This document shows, one piece after another, positions 1-6,252 of a stretch of DNA of 7,402 bases. Within the stretch, counting starts at the first letter, position 1. Every line of letters starts with the position of its first letter. Under the pieces are notes generated by a model. The model was not told where the DNA came from, searched no databases, and saw only the letters and a list, made by a program, of their open reading frames with translations. The position numbers and the translations under genes are program-made. Origin of the DNA: Streptococcaceae bacterium (GTDB lineage: Bacteria; Bacillota; Bacilli; Lactobacillales; Streptococcaceae); NCBI GenBank assembly GCA_031270215.1, contig JAISYB010000195.1:1-7402 (forward strand), in the 5' to 3' direction.

Positions 1-13
1 ATCTGAACAATCG

Positions 14-43
14 AAAAAAGAGAACAAATTTCTTTGTCCTCTT
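14..43 (-). terminator. Rho-independent terminator after ylmH
   Basis: Read on the minus strand, an 11-bp stem (arms 43-33 and 28-18, ten Watson-Crick pairs plus one G-U) closes a GAAA tetraloop and runs directly into six U residues (19-14). The single non-Watson-Crick pair is G-U only on the minus-strand RNA and would be A-C on the plus strand, which fixes the direction. The plus-strand reading has no T-run after the stem. It begins about 40 nt after the ylmH stop and probably ends the ftsA-to-ylmH transcript. Confidence 0.9.
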
Positions 44-82
44 AAATCCTGATATTATTGATTTTTCGCCTCTAACTAAATT

Positions 83-640
83 CTAGACACTTACACTAGT
101 AATTGTCATATTTTCTTCAATAAATTCATCTTTATGATCAATTATTTCACGTAAATCTACTTTTGCTAAACGTATTTTGATTGAAGCGACTCGTTCAACC
201 TGCTCAATTAGAAAGTCAGCAATCATTTCATCAACAATCACTTGATACCTTACGCCGTCTGAAATGATATCTCCTAGCTTTGAGCGCTCAAGACCTTGAG
301 CTAAAAATGTCCCCAAAATCTGCGAGTGATTGATTTCTGCAAACTTTGTTGGGTATGAAACCTCAAGTACAGCTATCCTAAAATCCGTATCCTCAATCAA
401 CATAAAATCTGGCACAATAACGACTCGCTGGCTTTCGGCTTGCTCATAGCCACCAAATGAACGATATTTCAAATCATCATAGCGGCGAATCAAGCTTTCC
501 AAGATAAAAAGCTGTCTAGGATTTAAGAAATCAGTCAAGATTGGAGTATAAGTTTCGCGAACATTGATTAATTGCTCATTCATTCGTTCAATAAATGGCT
601 GCTCGCTTTTCTTAAAATGTTGGTAGATATTCTCCAGCAC
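83..640 (-). CDS. ylmH: YlmH-family RNA-binding protein, truncated before the S4 domain
   Basis: The 185-residue product matches the N-terminal part of YlmH, the S4-domain protein encoded downstream of ylmG in many Firmicutes dcw clusters. Family features seen are the start NIYQHF (residues 4-9), TDFLNPRQ (36-43), GGYEQAESQR (63-72), the YPTKF-xxx-NHSQILG stretch (96-110) and GLERSKLGDII (116-126). Full-length YlmH is about 260 residues: this domain, a conserved TVSSLRLD-like junction, then a C-terminal S4 RNA-binding domain. Here the protein ends at residues 178-185 (MTITSVSV, then TAG), at that junction, so the S4 domain is missing. B. subtilis YlmH acts in ribosome-associated quality control, where the S4 domain is expected to bind rRNA; this copy may be altered in function or decaying. 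The start is GTG at 640, with GAGGA seven nt upstream and the conserved N-terminus immediately after it. The reading frame is otherwise intact. Confidence 0.88.
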   Translation of the reverse strand: MLENIYQHFKKSEQPFIERMNEQLINVRETYTPILTDFLNPRQLFILESLIRRYDDLKYRSFGGYEQAESQRVVIVPDFMLIEDTDFRIAVLEVSYPTKFAEINHSQILGTFLAQGLERSKLGDIISDGVRYQVIVDEMIADFLIEQVERVASIKIRLAKVDLREIIDHKDEFIEENMTITSVSV

Positions 641-647
641 AGACTTA

Positions 648-652
648 TCCTC
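648..652 (-). promoter_or_regulatory. Ribosome binding site deciding the GTG start of ylmH
   Basis: GAGGA on the minus strand lies 7 nt before the GTG at 640. No in-frame ATG lies nearby, and the family-conserved NIYQHF motif begins at residue 4, so the GTG is well supported. Confidence 0.75.
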
Positions 653-700
653 ATTTCTAACTGACGTCTTTTTGACAAAGGTGGACGTTTTAATAAAACA

Positions 701-726
701 GCCGACCTAATTTCCACTAAGTCGAC
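701..726 (-). promoter_or_regulatory. Intercistronic RNA hairpin between ylmG and ylmH
   Basis: On the minus-strand RNA, arm 726-717 (GUCGACUUAG) pairs over ten positions with arm 710-701 (UUAGGUCGGC) around a six-nt loop (716-711). Seven pairs are Watson-Crick and three are G-U. The G-U pairs would be A-C mismatches on the plus strand, so the fold is specific to the operon transcript. No clean U-tract follows (UGUUUUAUUAAAAC), so it is not a convincing terminator. It may be an attenuator, a processing site or a 3'-end stabiliser of the upstream message. It starts about 15 nt after the ylmG stop, in the roughly 100-nt gap before ylmH. Confidence 0.5.
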
Positions 727-741
727 CAACCAAAACTGCGT

Positions 742-1011
742 TTAATAGAAAAATAAATTGACTAAAATCAGCAAGCCTCGAAACCCAAACTGTAATAATA
801 ACAATGCTACAACCACGGAGAAATCAATATTCGCAAATTGCAAAGGGAATTTGTCAAATAACCGCAAATAAGGTCTAACAATCGTCGTAATTAGCTTGCC
901 AAGCCTTGATTGATACGCACCTGGAAACCATGACAAAAGTGCGTAAACAAGAATACAGTAAGAATAAAGGGTGATCAAATTGGATAATAAACTTAAAATG
1001 TTGTAGATCAT
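742..1011 (-). CDS. ylmG: YlmG/YggT family small membrane protein
   Basis: This is an 89-residue membrane protein of the YggT family, usual length for the single-repeat form. Two hydrophobic segments are visible, at about residues 8-27 and 62-84. Between them lies the family signature: LLSWFPGA (25-32) at the end of the first helix, RPYLRLFDKFP (46-56) in the loop, and DFSVVVALLLL (63-73) opening the second helix. The biochemical role is not settled. Its constant place between sepF and ylmH, and work on the chloroplast YLMG homologue in nucleoid distribution and division, suggest a division- or envelope-related job. The ATG at 1011 has AGGAG (1021-1017) five nt upstream. It follows the sepF stop by 31 nt and is likely co-transcribed with it. 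Confidence 0.93.
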   Translation of the reverse strand: MIYNILSLLSNLITLYSYCILVYALLSWFPGAYQSRLGKLITTIVRPYLRLFDKFPLQFANIDFSVVVALLLLQFGFRGLLILVNLFFY

Positions 1012-1042
1012 TACTACTCCTAACTACAAAGCAAAATCAATA

Positions 1043-1717
1043 TTATATCTCGTAATCAAAATTATGGTTATTAACTAAGCTTTTAGCTTCATTGCCATCA
1101 ATCTGAATTGAAGGCGGTGTTAATAAAAAGATTTGATTGCCAACGCGCTGCAAATCACCGTGAAGCGCATGAGCAATTCCTGTTAGAAAGTCAATCACAC
1201 GTCTAGCCTGATACTCCTCCATGTAATGAAAATTAACTAAGATAGCTTCATCATTCATTGCAAAATCAGCAATTTTCATCGCATCAGCATAGATGCGAGG
1301 CTGCTTGATTGTGATTTTAGGTCTAGCGTTATTTTTAACCTCTGTCGTAAAATGCTCCTGTTTTAGTATCGGTGCATTGGCAGAAGTCTTTCTTTCCTCT
1401 TTGGTACTCAGATAATCTTCTCTTGATTTATTGGGCGAGGTCTTAATTCTATCCCTTGAGGGCACTACGGATTCTGTTTTTTTAACCTGCCTAGTCACTT
1501 GTCTAGCCGGCTCTTTTTGTCGATTTATCTCAACAACGTTATCCGTAGCTGCTGCTTTACGTCTTAAATGACTAGTATCAGCGTTTCTTTCCTGAGTAGA
1601 GAAGTCAGATTTTCTCAGACGAGCTGCACTACTGCGCGTTTCTTCTTCAAAATCATCGTTATCATCATTAAATCCAAAAAAACTTGAAAACTTACTTAGT
1701 CTGTCCGAAAACGACAT
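1043..1717 (-). CDS. sepF: Cell division protein SepF
   Basis: SepF is a cytoplasmic FtsZ-binding protein that bundles and curves FtsZ filaments and provides a second membrane anchor for the Z-ring besides FtsA. The first 16 residues form a likely amphipathic membrane-targeting helix with paired phenylalanines (FSSFFGF at 10-16). An acidic patch follows (17-27, rich in D and E), then a long, charged, low-complexity linker (about 28-138). The C-terminal SepF core runs from about 139 to 207, including AILVNFHYM (158-166), ARRVIDFLTG (171-180), the glycine-containing turn at HGDLQRVGN (186-194) and IFLLTP (196-201). At 224 residues it is longer than B. subtilis SepF (about 150), and the excess is in the linker. 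The ATG at 1717 has an excellent AGGAGG (1728-1723) five nt upstream. Its place after ylmE and before ylmG is the classical order. Confidence 0.95.
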   Translation of the reverse strand: MSFSDRLSKFSSFFGFNDDNDDFEEETRSSAARLRKSDFSTQERNADTSHLRRKAAATDNVVEINRQKEPARQVTRQVKKTESVVPSRDRIKTSPNKSREDYLSTKEERKTSANAPILKQEHFTTEVKNNARPKITIKQPRIYADAMKIADFAMNDEAILVNFHYMEEYQARRVIDFLTGIAHALHGDLQRVGNQIFLLTPPSIQIDGNEAKSLVNNHNFDYEI

Positions 1718-1784
1718 GGCTTCCTCCTGATTACGAGTTTGATTAATTGTTTAAATTTGTTAGTTTGATTTACAATCAGTAACA

Positions 1785-2453
1785 TTATCTGAATAATTCA
1801 CTACCAATACGCACATAGGTTGCACCTTCTTCGACAGCAATCTGATAATCACGGCTCATTCCCATGCTCAGCTCTGTACATGGTGCGTGCACAAGTCCTA
1901 ATCTTTGAACTGTATCTCTACATTTTCGTAATTTAGAAAAATAATTCCTAAGCTGAGGCTCAGTCGCTTCAATTGGCGCCAAAGTCATCAAGCCAACAAC
2001 CTTGATAGATTCAAATTTTTTTAATTGTTCAATAAAGTCCAATAATTCTTCGGCAGAAATGCCATGCTTACTAGCTTCACCAGATACATTGACCTGTACA
2101 AAGGTTAAAATCTCCTTTTCTGCACGTTTGTTAATTTCTTCGGCAAGCTTCAAGCTATCTAGCGCGTGAAAATAGTCAATAAGATTAATAACGTCCTTAA
2201 CCTTTCGACGCTGAAGTGTACCGATCAAATGCCATGTTACCTCTAAGTCGCTTAAAGCATGATATTTTTCCAAAAACAAATCTGTTCGATTTTCAGCTAA
2301 GTCTTTAACGCCAACCTCGACTAGCTCCCTAGCTTTTTTAGTATCAACATATTTTGTTACGCCGATGAAACGCACCGCATCCTCACGATGCACGAGTGCC
2401 TTTGCTTTAGAAATCTTCTGTGTGATTGCTCTAACTCTTTCCTCTAGCACCAC
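1785..2453 (-). CDS. ylmE: YggS/YlmE family pyridoxal-phosphate homeostasis protein
   Basis: The 222-residue protein is a single-domain PLP-binding TIM barrel resembling the N-terminal domain of alanine racemase but without racemase activity; homologues (E. coli YggS, human PLPBP) maintain vitamin B6 and amino-acid balance. Visible family motifs are FIGVTKYVD (29-37), with K34 the expected Schiff-base lysine, LAENRTD (52-58), WHLIGTLQRRKV (74-85), VNVSGEASKHG (121-131), VVGLMTLAP (152-160), SMGMSRDY (196-203) and the phosphate-binding VRIGSELF (214-221). The chain ends right after that motif, as is common in this family. Translation starts at GTG 2453 (or the adjacent GTG 2450). The ribosome binding site overlaps the ftsZ stop and the intergenic gap is 9 nt, so translation is probably coupled to ftsZ. 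The link to division is positional; its role in septation is not obvious from sequence. Confidence 0.93.
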   Translation of the reverse strand: MVLEERVRAITQKISKAKALVHREDAVRFIGVTKYVDTKKARELVEVGVKDLAENRTDLFLEKYHALSDLEVTWHLIGTLQRRKVKDVINLIDYFHALDSLKLAEEINKRAEKEILTFVQVNVSGEASKHGISAEELLDFIEQLKKFESIKVVGLMTLAPIEATEPQLRNYFSKLRKCRDTVQRLGLVHAPCTELSMGMSRDYQIAVEEGATYVRIGSELFR

Positions 2454-2459
2454 AAAAAA

Positions 2460-2464
2460 CTCCT
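2460..2464 (-). promoter_or_regulatory. Ribosome binding site of ylmE embedded in the ftsZ stop codon
   Basis: AGGAG on the minus strand (2464-2460) shares its first two bases with the TAG stop of ftsZ (2465-2463). It lies 6 nt from the GTG at 2453 and 9 nt from the next in-frame GTG at 2450, so either could start. The overlap suggests that ribosomes finishing ftsZ help load onto ylmE. Confidence 0.7.
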
Positions 2465-3734
2465 AGCGTTTGTTTCTTCTGAAAAATGGCGGTGTGTCTA
2501 ATTCATCGTCACTACTTGCTTCAACCTTTTCAAAAGCATTAATGCTTGATGTAATTTTGGTATCTTTTAATTCATCAACATTTGGACGAACATTAGACTC
2601 ACGACGAATATCCCAACCGCTAAATGGTGAGTTTTCTTCTTCAAAATCTGCTTCAATCGGTGTAGGCTCTGGTGCGTTATAGCTAGGCGCTACCTTGGCT
2701 TGAGCTGCACGCTTGATTGTCTTTTGCTGCGTTGTTGCAATATTGCGGTGTCCCGGCTTGCGTGAATTTGCCTTTGGTGTGTCTTCGATTCCCGTTGCAA
2801 CAACGGTCACACGAATCTTATCTCCCAAGCTTTCATCTATTGAGGTACCAAGCAAGATATTAACATCTTGTCCTGCTGCTTGAATGACAACCTCGGAAGC
2901 ATCTTGTGTTTCCATCAAGGACATGTCAAGTCCTCCGGTGACATTCAATAAGACATTTTCCGCACCATCAATTGTCGTTTCTAGAAGTGGTGAATTAATA
3001 GCAAGTTGTGTTGCTTTAATCACTCGATCCTCGCCTTCGGATTCACCAATTCCCATCAATGCTGCACCTTGATTTTGCATAACTGTTTTCACATCCGCAA
3101 AGTCTAGGTTAATAAAACCAGGCGCTGTGATTAAATCAGACACACCCTGAACGCCTTGACGCAGAACATTATCAGCTTCGTTTAAAGCTTCTAACATTGG
3201 TGTTCTTGGGTCAACGATTTGTAATAAAGTATTATTTTCAATAATGATGAAGGTGTCAACATTATCCTTTAGCTCAGCAATTCCCTCAGAGGCAAATAGA
3301 CTACGCTTTGAGCCCTCAAAACCAAATGGACGTGTAACAACGGCAACGGTTAAAGCACCTAAATCTTTGGCAATTTTGGCAATTACCGGTGCAGCACCAG
3401 TTCCTGTTCCACCACCCATACCAGCAGTGACAAAGACCATATCCGCACCATCTAGTGCTTTTCTAATATCTTCTTCGCTTTCCTCGGCTGCTTTACGACC
3501 AACATCCGGCTGTGCGCCTGCGCCTAAGCCACGTGTTAATTTTGGTCCAAGTTGGATTAAGATTTCAGCCTTTGAAGATTTTAATGCTTGTACATCTGTG
3601 TTTGCAGTGATAAATTCAACACCACTCACACCTTCTTCAATCATTCGGTTGACAGCATTACCGCCGCCACCACCGACACCGATAACCTTAATTACTGCCC
3701 CTTGGTCAATATTTGTATCAAAAGAGATTTCCAT
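2463..3734 (-). CDS. ftsZ: Cell division protein FtsZ
   Basis: FtsZ is the tubulin-like GTPase that polymerises into the cytoplasmic Z-ring and recruits the divisome. From the ATG at 3734 it has 423 residues. The GTPase domain contains GVGGGGGNAVNRM (19-31), NTDVQAL (45-51), the tubulin signature GGGTGTGAAP (107-116) and the RPFGFEG stretch (135-141). The catalytic T7 loop is NLDFADVKTVM (209-219), including D211 and D214. The C-terminal GTPase-activating subdomain ends near residue 317. A variable linker (about 320-408) contains an isolated FSGWDIRRE island (371-379). The conserved C-terminal peptide DTPPFFRRNKR (413-423), which binds FtsA and SepF, closes the protein. An upstream in-frame TTG at 3746 overlaps the ribosome binding site and is not the start. 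The gene begins 14 nt after the ftsA stop. Confidence 0.98.
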   Translation of the reverse strand: MEISFDTNIDQGAVIKVIGVGGGGGNAVNRMIEEGVSGVEFITANTDVQALKSSKAEILIQLGPKLTRGLGAGAQPDVGRKAAEESEEDIRKALDGADMVFVTAGMGGGTGTGAAPVIAKIAKDLGALTVAVVTRPFGFEGSKRSLFASEGIAELKDNVDTFIIIENNTLLQIVDPRTPMLEALNEADNVLRQGVQGVSDLITAPGFINLDFADVKTVMQNQGAALMGIGESEGEDRVIKATQLAINSPLLETTIDGAENVLLNVTGGLDMSLMETQDASEVVIQAAGQDVNILLGTSIDESLGDKIRVTVVATGIEDTPKANSRKPGHRNIATTQQKTIKRAAQAKVAPSYNAPEPTPIEADFEEENSPFSGWDIRRESNVRPNVDELKDTKITSSINAFEKVEASSDDELDTPPFFRRNKR

Positions 3735-3739
3735 GGTTT

Positions 3740-3744
3740 CCTCC
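3740..3744 (-). promoter_or_regulatory. Ribosome binding site deciding the ATG start of ftsZ
   Basis: GGAGG (3744-3740) lies 5 nt before the ATG at 3734 and just after the ftsA stop. The in-frame TTG at 3746 overlaps this GGAGG, with its last base at 3744, and has no ribosome binding site of its own. The 423-residue form is therefore preferred over a 427-residue reading. Confidence 0.85.
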
Positions 3745-3748
3745 AAGT

Positions 3749-5104
3749 TTAGTCAAAAATATTATTAAAAAATCCTTTGGCGCGCTCGACAATATTTGCG
3801 CCCTTATCCTTAATTGCTTCACGTGTCGTATCTCTTTCAATGGTTTCGCTGTGATAATCCTCATAGTCATCCTCTTGATAGACTGGCTCAGTGTAAGCTG
3901 ATACTGGAGCTTGCGAAGTTTGCGCTACCTTTAATGCATAATTCCCCGAAACTGCAGCATAAGCAATCGAGTCAATTTCACTTTGCAATGCGACATGTTC
4001 AACAATACTAATTACGTTAGTAAAGACAGGATTTCTAAGTCCCATTTGATTAGGAACAAAAAGCTTGACATTGATACCAAAGCGCTCTGTTGCCAAATCA
4101 ACCACACCCGGTAGAGTTGCAGCGCCACCAGTTAAGATAATTCCCCCTGGTAAATTCAATGCTTCAATTTTTTCAAGCTCATTTTGTACCCTATCAAAAA
4201 TCTGGGTCAAACGAGCTTCAATAATTTCAGATAAATATTTTTCATTGACACGCACCGGTGCATTTTGCCCAATCACATCAACCGGAAATTCTTCCGTTTC
4301 ACTCGCATGAGCTGGGTATGCTTCACCGTAGTTAATCTTAAGTCCCTCTGCATTTTTAACAGAAGTATTTAAAACAACAGAAATATCCTTCGTGACAAAT
4401 TCGCCACCTTCTTTTATGACACTTGTATATTTAATCTTATGATCAAACATAATCGCTACCGTTGTCTGACCCCCACCCATATCAAGCAGAATTGTGCCAA
4501 AATCTTTCTCACCATCCGTCAAGATAGAATTGGCTAGGGCAAGTGGAGTAATCACAAGCTGGTCAATATTCAAGCCCGCTTTTTTAACGGTTGATTTGAT
4601 GTTATGAATAACTGTCTTCGGTCCGGTAAACATCAGCCCGCGCATCTCTAATCTGACACCAATCATGCCACGTGGATCGCTAATATTAGCAAAGCCGTCA
4701 ACGATAAATTCCTCTGGAATGACCGTAACGATTTCTCTTTCCGGCGGTACTGAGCGAACAAGTGCGGACTTGACAACGTCATTGACATTGTCATCAGTAA
4801 TCTCCTGATTGTCCATACCAACTGCCATCAAGCCTTGACATTCTTCAACACTCAATAAATTCGCTGGCAAACCGACATTGACATTAGTAACTTGGACGCC
4901 TGCTTTTTCCTCTGCTTGTCTAACTGCTTTTTTAATTGATTCAACTGTTTTTTCAATATCTACAATGACGCCATTTTTAATTCCTTCAGATTTTGTATTA
5001 CCAACACCGATAATATTCATCTGAGCATCTATATATTCAGCGACTAGAACTTTAACTGAGCTTGTTCCAATATCAAGCCCTGTAAAAAAACCATCTTTCA
5101 CCAT
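3749..5104 (-). CDS. ftsA: Cell division protein FtsA
   Basis: FtsA is an actin-like ATPase that anchors FtsZ polymers to the inner face of the membrane and recruits later divisome proteins. The 451-residue protein shows the actin-fold phosphate-1 motif DIGTSSVKV (11-19), the FtsA-specific 1C subdomain (about 84-162, with ALVRSVPPEREI at 114-125 and DPRGMIGVRLEMRG at 143-156), phosphate-2 LDMGGGQTTVA (207-217) and the adenosine motif LTGGAATLPG (324-333). After the ATPase domain, a low-complexity acidic linker (about 397-430) leads to a C-terminal amphipathic membrane-targeting helix, NIVERAKGFFNNIF (437-450), typical of FtsA. Length and motifs are complete. The ATG at 5104 is preceded by AGGAGG (5121-5116) at a rather long 11-nt spacing. 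A candidate promoter and palindrome lie upstream. ftsZ follows after 14 nt, the standard pair. Confidence 0.98.
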   Translation of the reverse strand: MVKDGFFTGLDIGTSSVKVLVAEYIDAQMNIIGVGNTKSEGIKNGVIVDIEKTVESIKKAVRQAEEKAGVQVTNVNVGLPANLLSVEECQGLMAVGMDNQEITDDNVNDVVKSALVRSVPPEREIVTVIPEEFIVDGFANISDPRGMIGVRLEMRGLMFTGPKTVIHNIKSTVKKAGLNIDQLVITPLALANSILTDGEKDFGTILLDMGGGQTTVAIMFDHKIKYTSVIKEGGEFVTKDISVVLNTSVKNAEGLKINYGEAYPAHASETEEFPVDVIGQNAPVRVNEKYLSEIIEARLTQIFDRVQNELEKIEALNLPGGIILTGGAATLPGVVDLATERFGINVKLFVPNQMGLRNPVFTNVISIVEHVALQSEIDSIAYAAVSGNYALKVAQTSQAPVSAYTEPVYQEDDYEDYHSETIERDTTREAIKDKGANIVERAKGFFNNIFD

Positions 5105-5160
5105 AACGAATGGTTCCTCCTGTATCTACTATTTTGTTTTTTAGGTCTAATTAGTCATTA

Positions 5161-5189
5161 ATTTTAACATTTCTAAGTGTACCACAAAA
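5161..5189 (-). promoter_or_regulatory. Candidate extended -10 promoter for ftsA
   Basis: On the minus strand, TGTTAAAAT (5169-5161) is an extended -10 element (TGn followed by TAAAAT, one mismatch from TATAAT). The -35 region is weak: TTTTGT at 5189-5184 with a 17-nt spacer, or TTGTGG with 15 nt. Transcription would start near 5154, giving a leader of about 50 nt before the ftsA ATG. The call rests on sequence match alone. Confidence 0.45.
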
Positions 5190-5217
5190 AACAACTTCTA
5201 TAAATTGTTTTGTGGTA
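5180..5217 (-). repeat. Long imperfect inverted repeat upstream of ftsA
   Basis: Arms 5216-5205 (ACCACAAAACAA, minus strand) and 5194-5181 (the complement with a two-U bulge) pair over 12 bp, or 13 with the flanking U-A, around a 10-nt loop (5204-5195). No U-tract follows the stem on the minus strand; the U-run is inside the second arm. On the plus strand a T-run follows only after a gap of about 8 nt. It is thus a poor terminator on either strand. Its position over the -35 region of the candidate ftsA promoter would suit an operator or a transcript hairpin. Confidence 0.6.
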
Positions 5218-5327
5218 AATTTCTGTTTTTTTCTTCCAATTTACGTAATTTTAGATATTTTTCACTTTTTTGACTTTATACCTCGTCTTCAAAACAATCT
5301 AACCGATATTTTTTAGACAACTTTAGA

Positions 5328-6233
5328 CTAGCTTGGAAATGGATAGCTATAAATTCCTGCCTCCATGTCAACAATTCCCTTTTCTGTCATTTGCTTGGCA
5401 ACATTTGGATAGTATTTTAATTTATCTTTAAAATCATCCAATGTAATCTTGACCTGATTCCCATCATCCATTGATAAAGTCACAAAATCCTGATTAGCTT
5501 TAGTTGGCGTTAGCTCAATGAGTTTAATCTTTTTTTGTAATTCCGGCGTCAATTCGTTGTAATTTTTCACCAGTTTTTTAATTTGTTTCATTGATTTAAA
5601 TGATTTGATGACCGGATAACCAGCATCTTGCTTTTCAACCGGATCATCTAGTATCGTGCCATCAGCTAAAACAATTTTTAATCCCTTATCGTCCTGAATA
5701 TAGGCTAGTTCAGCCTTTTCCTTGACATCAATGGTAAATGTGTTTGGAAATTGGTAAGTCGTTGTCGCTGAAGCAATCCGCTTGAAGTTATTTTTCAACA
5801 ATCCGTCAATTTTCGGCAGCTTTTTACGCTCAATCAACAGACTTTCGCCATATTTTAATTTTGTCGTCTTAACAATTTCCTGTGTTGTTTCATGCGAATT
5901 ACCGACCACTTTAATGACAGCTAATTTACTAAATGGCGATAAAAAATAAATCGTTACCGGAAAAGCAATCATGAAAAAAATAATCAGCGGCAAGAGCTTT
6001 TTCAAAAGCTGTATTCTTTTCTCTTTTTTCAATTTCGGCAAGCTTTCAAGCATTGAATGATGCAGATCATCATTAGGCTCTTTCACCTCATCGTCGTCTT
6101 CACTAGCGAAAACACGATTTAATGCGACTACTTTTTCCTCAGCTGCCTGATTTTCGGCTTTTTCCTTCTCCTTTTGCAATGCCTGATATTTCTTGTTTTC
6201 CTTTTGCCAAGGAGTTAAATTCTCATCTGACAA
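5328..6233 (-). CDS. divIB: Cell division protein DivIB/FtsQ
   Basis: DivIB (FtsQ) is a single-pass membrane protein of the divisome that acts with FtsL and DivIC to control septal peptidoglycan synthesis. From the TTG at 6233 it has 301 residues. A charged cytoplasmic tail opens with the NLTPWQKENKKY stretch (5-16), typical of Lactobacillales DivIB, and continues with K/E-rich, probably helical sequence. One transmembrane segment follows at about 80-98. The extracellular POTRA domain starts at FSKLAVIKVVGN (101-112) and runs to about 172, then the beta domain (TFTIDVKEKAELAYI region onward, with YPVIKSF) and a short tail ending DMEAGIYSYPF. An upstream TTG at 6281 would add 16 residues and overlap polA by 29 nt, but it lacks a ribosome binding site. 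The gene begins 19 nt after polA, not after murG as is usual. The following gap before ftsA is unusually large. Confidence 0.93.
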   Translation of the reverse strand: MSDENLTPWQKENKKYQALQKEKEKAENQAAEEKVVALNRVFASEDDDEVKEPNDDLHHSMLESLPKLKKEKRIQLLKKLLPLIIFFMIAFPVTIYFLSPFSKLAVIKVVGNSHETTQEIVKTTKLKYGESLLIERKKLPKIDGLLKNNFKRIASATTTYQFPNTFTIDVKEKAELAYIQDDKGLKIVLADGTILDDPVEKQDAGYPVIKSFKSMKQIKKLVKNYNELTPELQKKIKLIELTPTKANQDFVTLSMDDGNQVKITLDDFKDKLKYYPNVAKQMTEKGIVDMEAGIYSYPFPS

Positions 6234-6243
6234 TTTTAACTTG

Positions 6244-6248
6244 CCTCC
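6244..6248 (-). promoter_or_regulatory. Ribosome binding site deciding the TTG start of divIB
   Basis: GGAGG (6248-6244) lies a few nt after the polA stop (6255-6253) and 10 nt before an in-frame TTG at 6233. No in-frame ATG occurs in the first 75 or so codons. The TTG at 6281 has no purine-rich sequence before it, so the 6233 start is preferred. Confidence 0.7.
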
Positions 6249-6252
6249 ATTC

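Larger units (their letters stand above)
5105..5327. other. AT-rich intergenic region between ftsQ and ftsA
   Basis: This 223-nt stretch contains no convincing coding sequence. On the minus strand it holds three copies of TCTAAA (the first two ten nt apart at 5312-5328, partly overlapping the ftsQ stop; the third at 5250-5255), a long imperfect palindrome (5180-5217), an extended -10 promoter candidate (5161-5169) and the ftsA ribosome binding site (5116-5121). The other junctions between neighbouring genes here are 9 to about 100 nt, so this gap suggests a transcription unit boundary or an added regulatory site. Confidence 0.8.

Noticed and set aside
1..85. Frameshift rather than true truncation of ylmH, with the S4 domain in another frame
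   Set aside because: The alternative frames hit stops within a few codons, the translation past the TAG does not resemble an S4 domain, and a terminator follows before a 70-residue domain could fit.
1736..1784. Promoter in the gap between ylmE and sepF
   Set aside because: TTGTAA could serve as a -35, but no acceptable -10 lies at 16-18 nt; co-transcription from upstream is simpler.
3244..3768. Plus-strand open frame of 174 codons opposite ftsZ
   Set aside because: It is antisense to the highly conserved ftsZ GTPase domain, has low-complexity S/P/A-rich translation and no ribosome binding site. It is a shadow of ftsZ codon bias.
5181..5240. Plus-strand or minus-strand terminator at the palindrome upstream of ftsA
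   Set aside because: On the minus strand no U-tract follows the stem; on the plus strand the T-run starts about 8 nt after the stem and no plus-strand gene exists to terminate.
6236..6250. Mini-cistron (ATG GAG GCA AGT TAA) between polA and divIB
   Set aside because: The four-codon frame merely contains the divIB ribosome binding site and has no ribosome binding site of its own; it is most likely coincidental.
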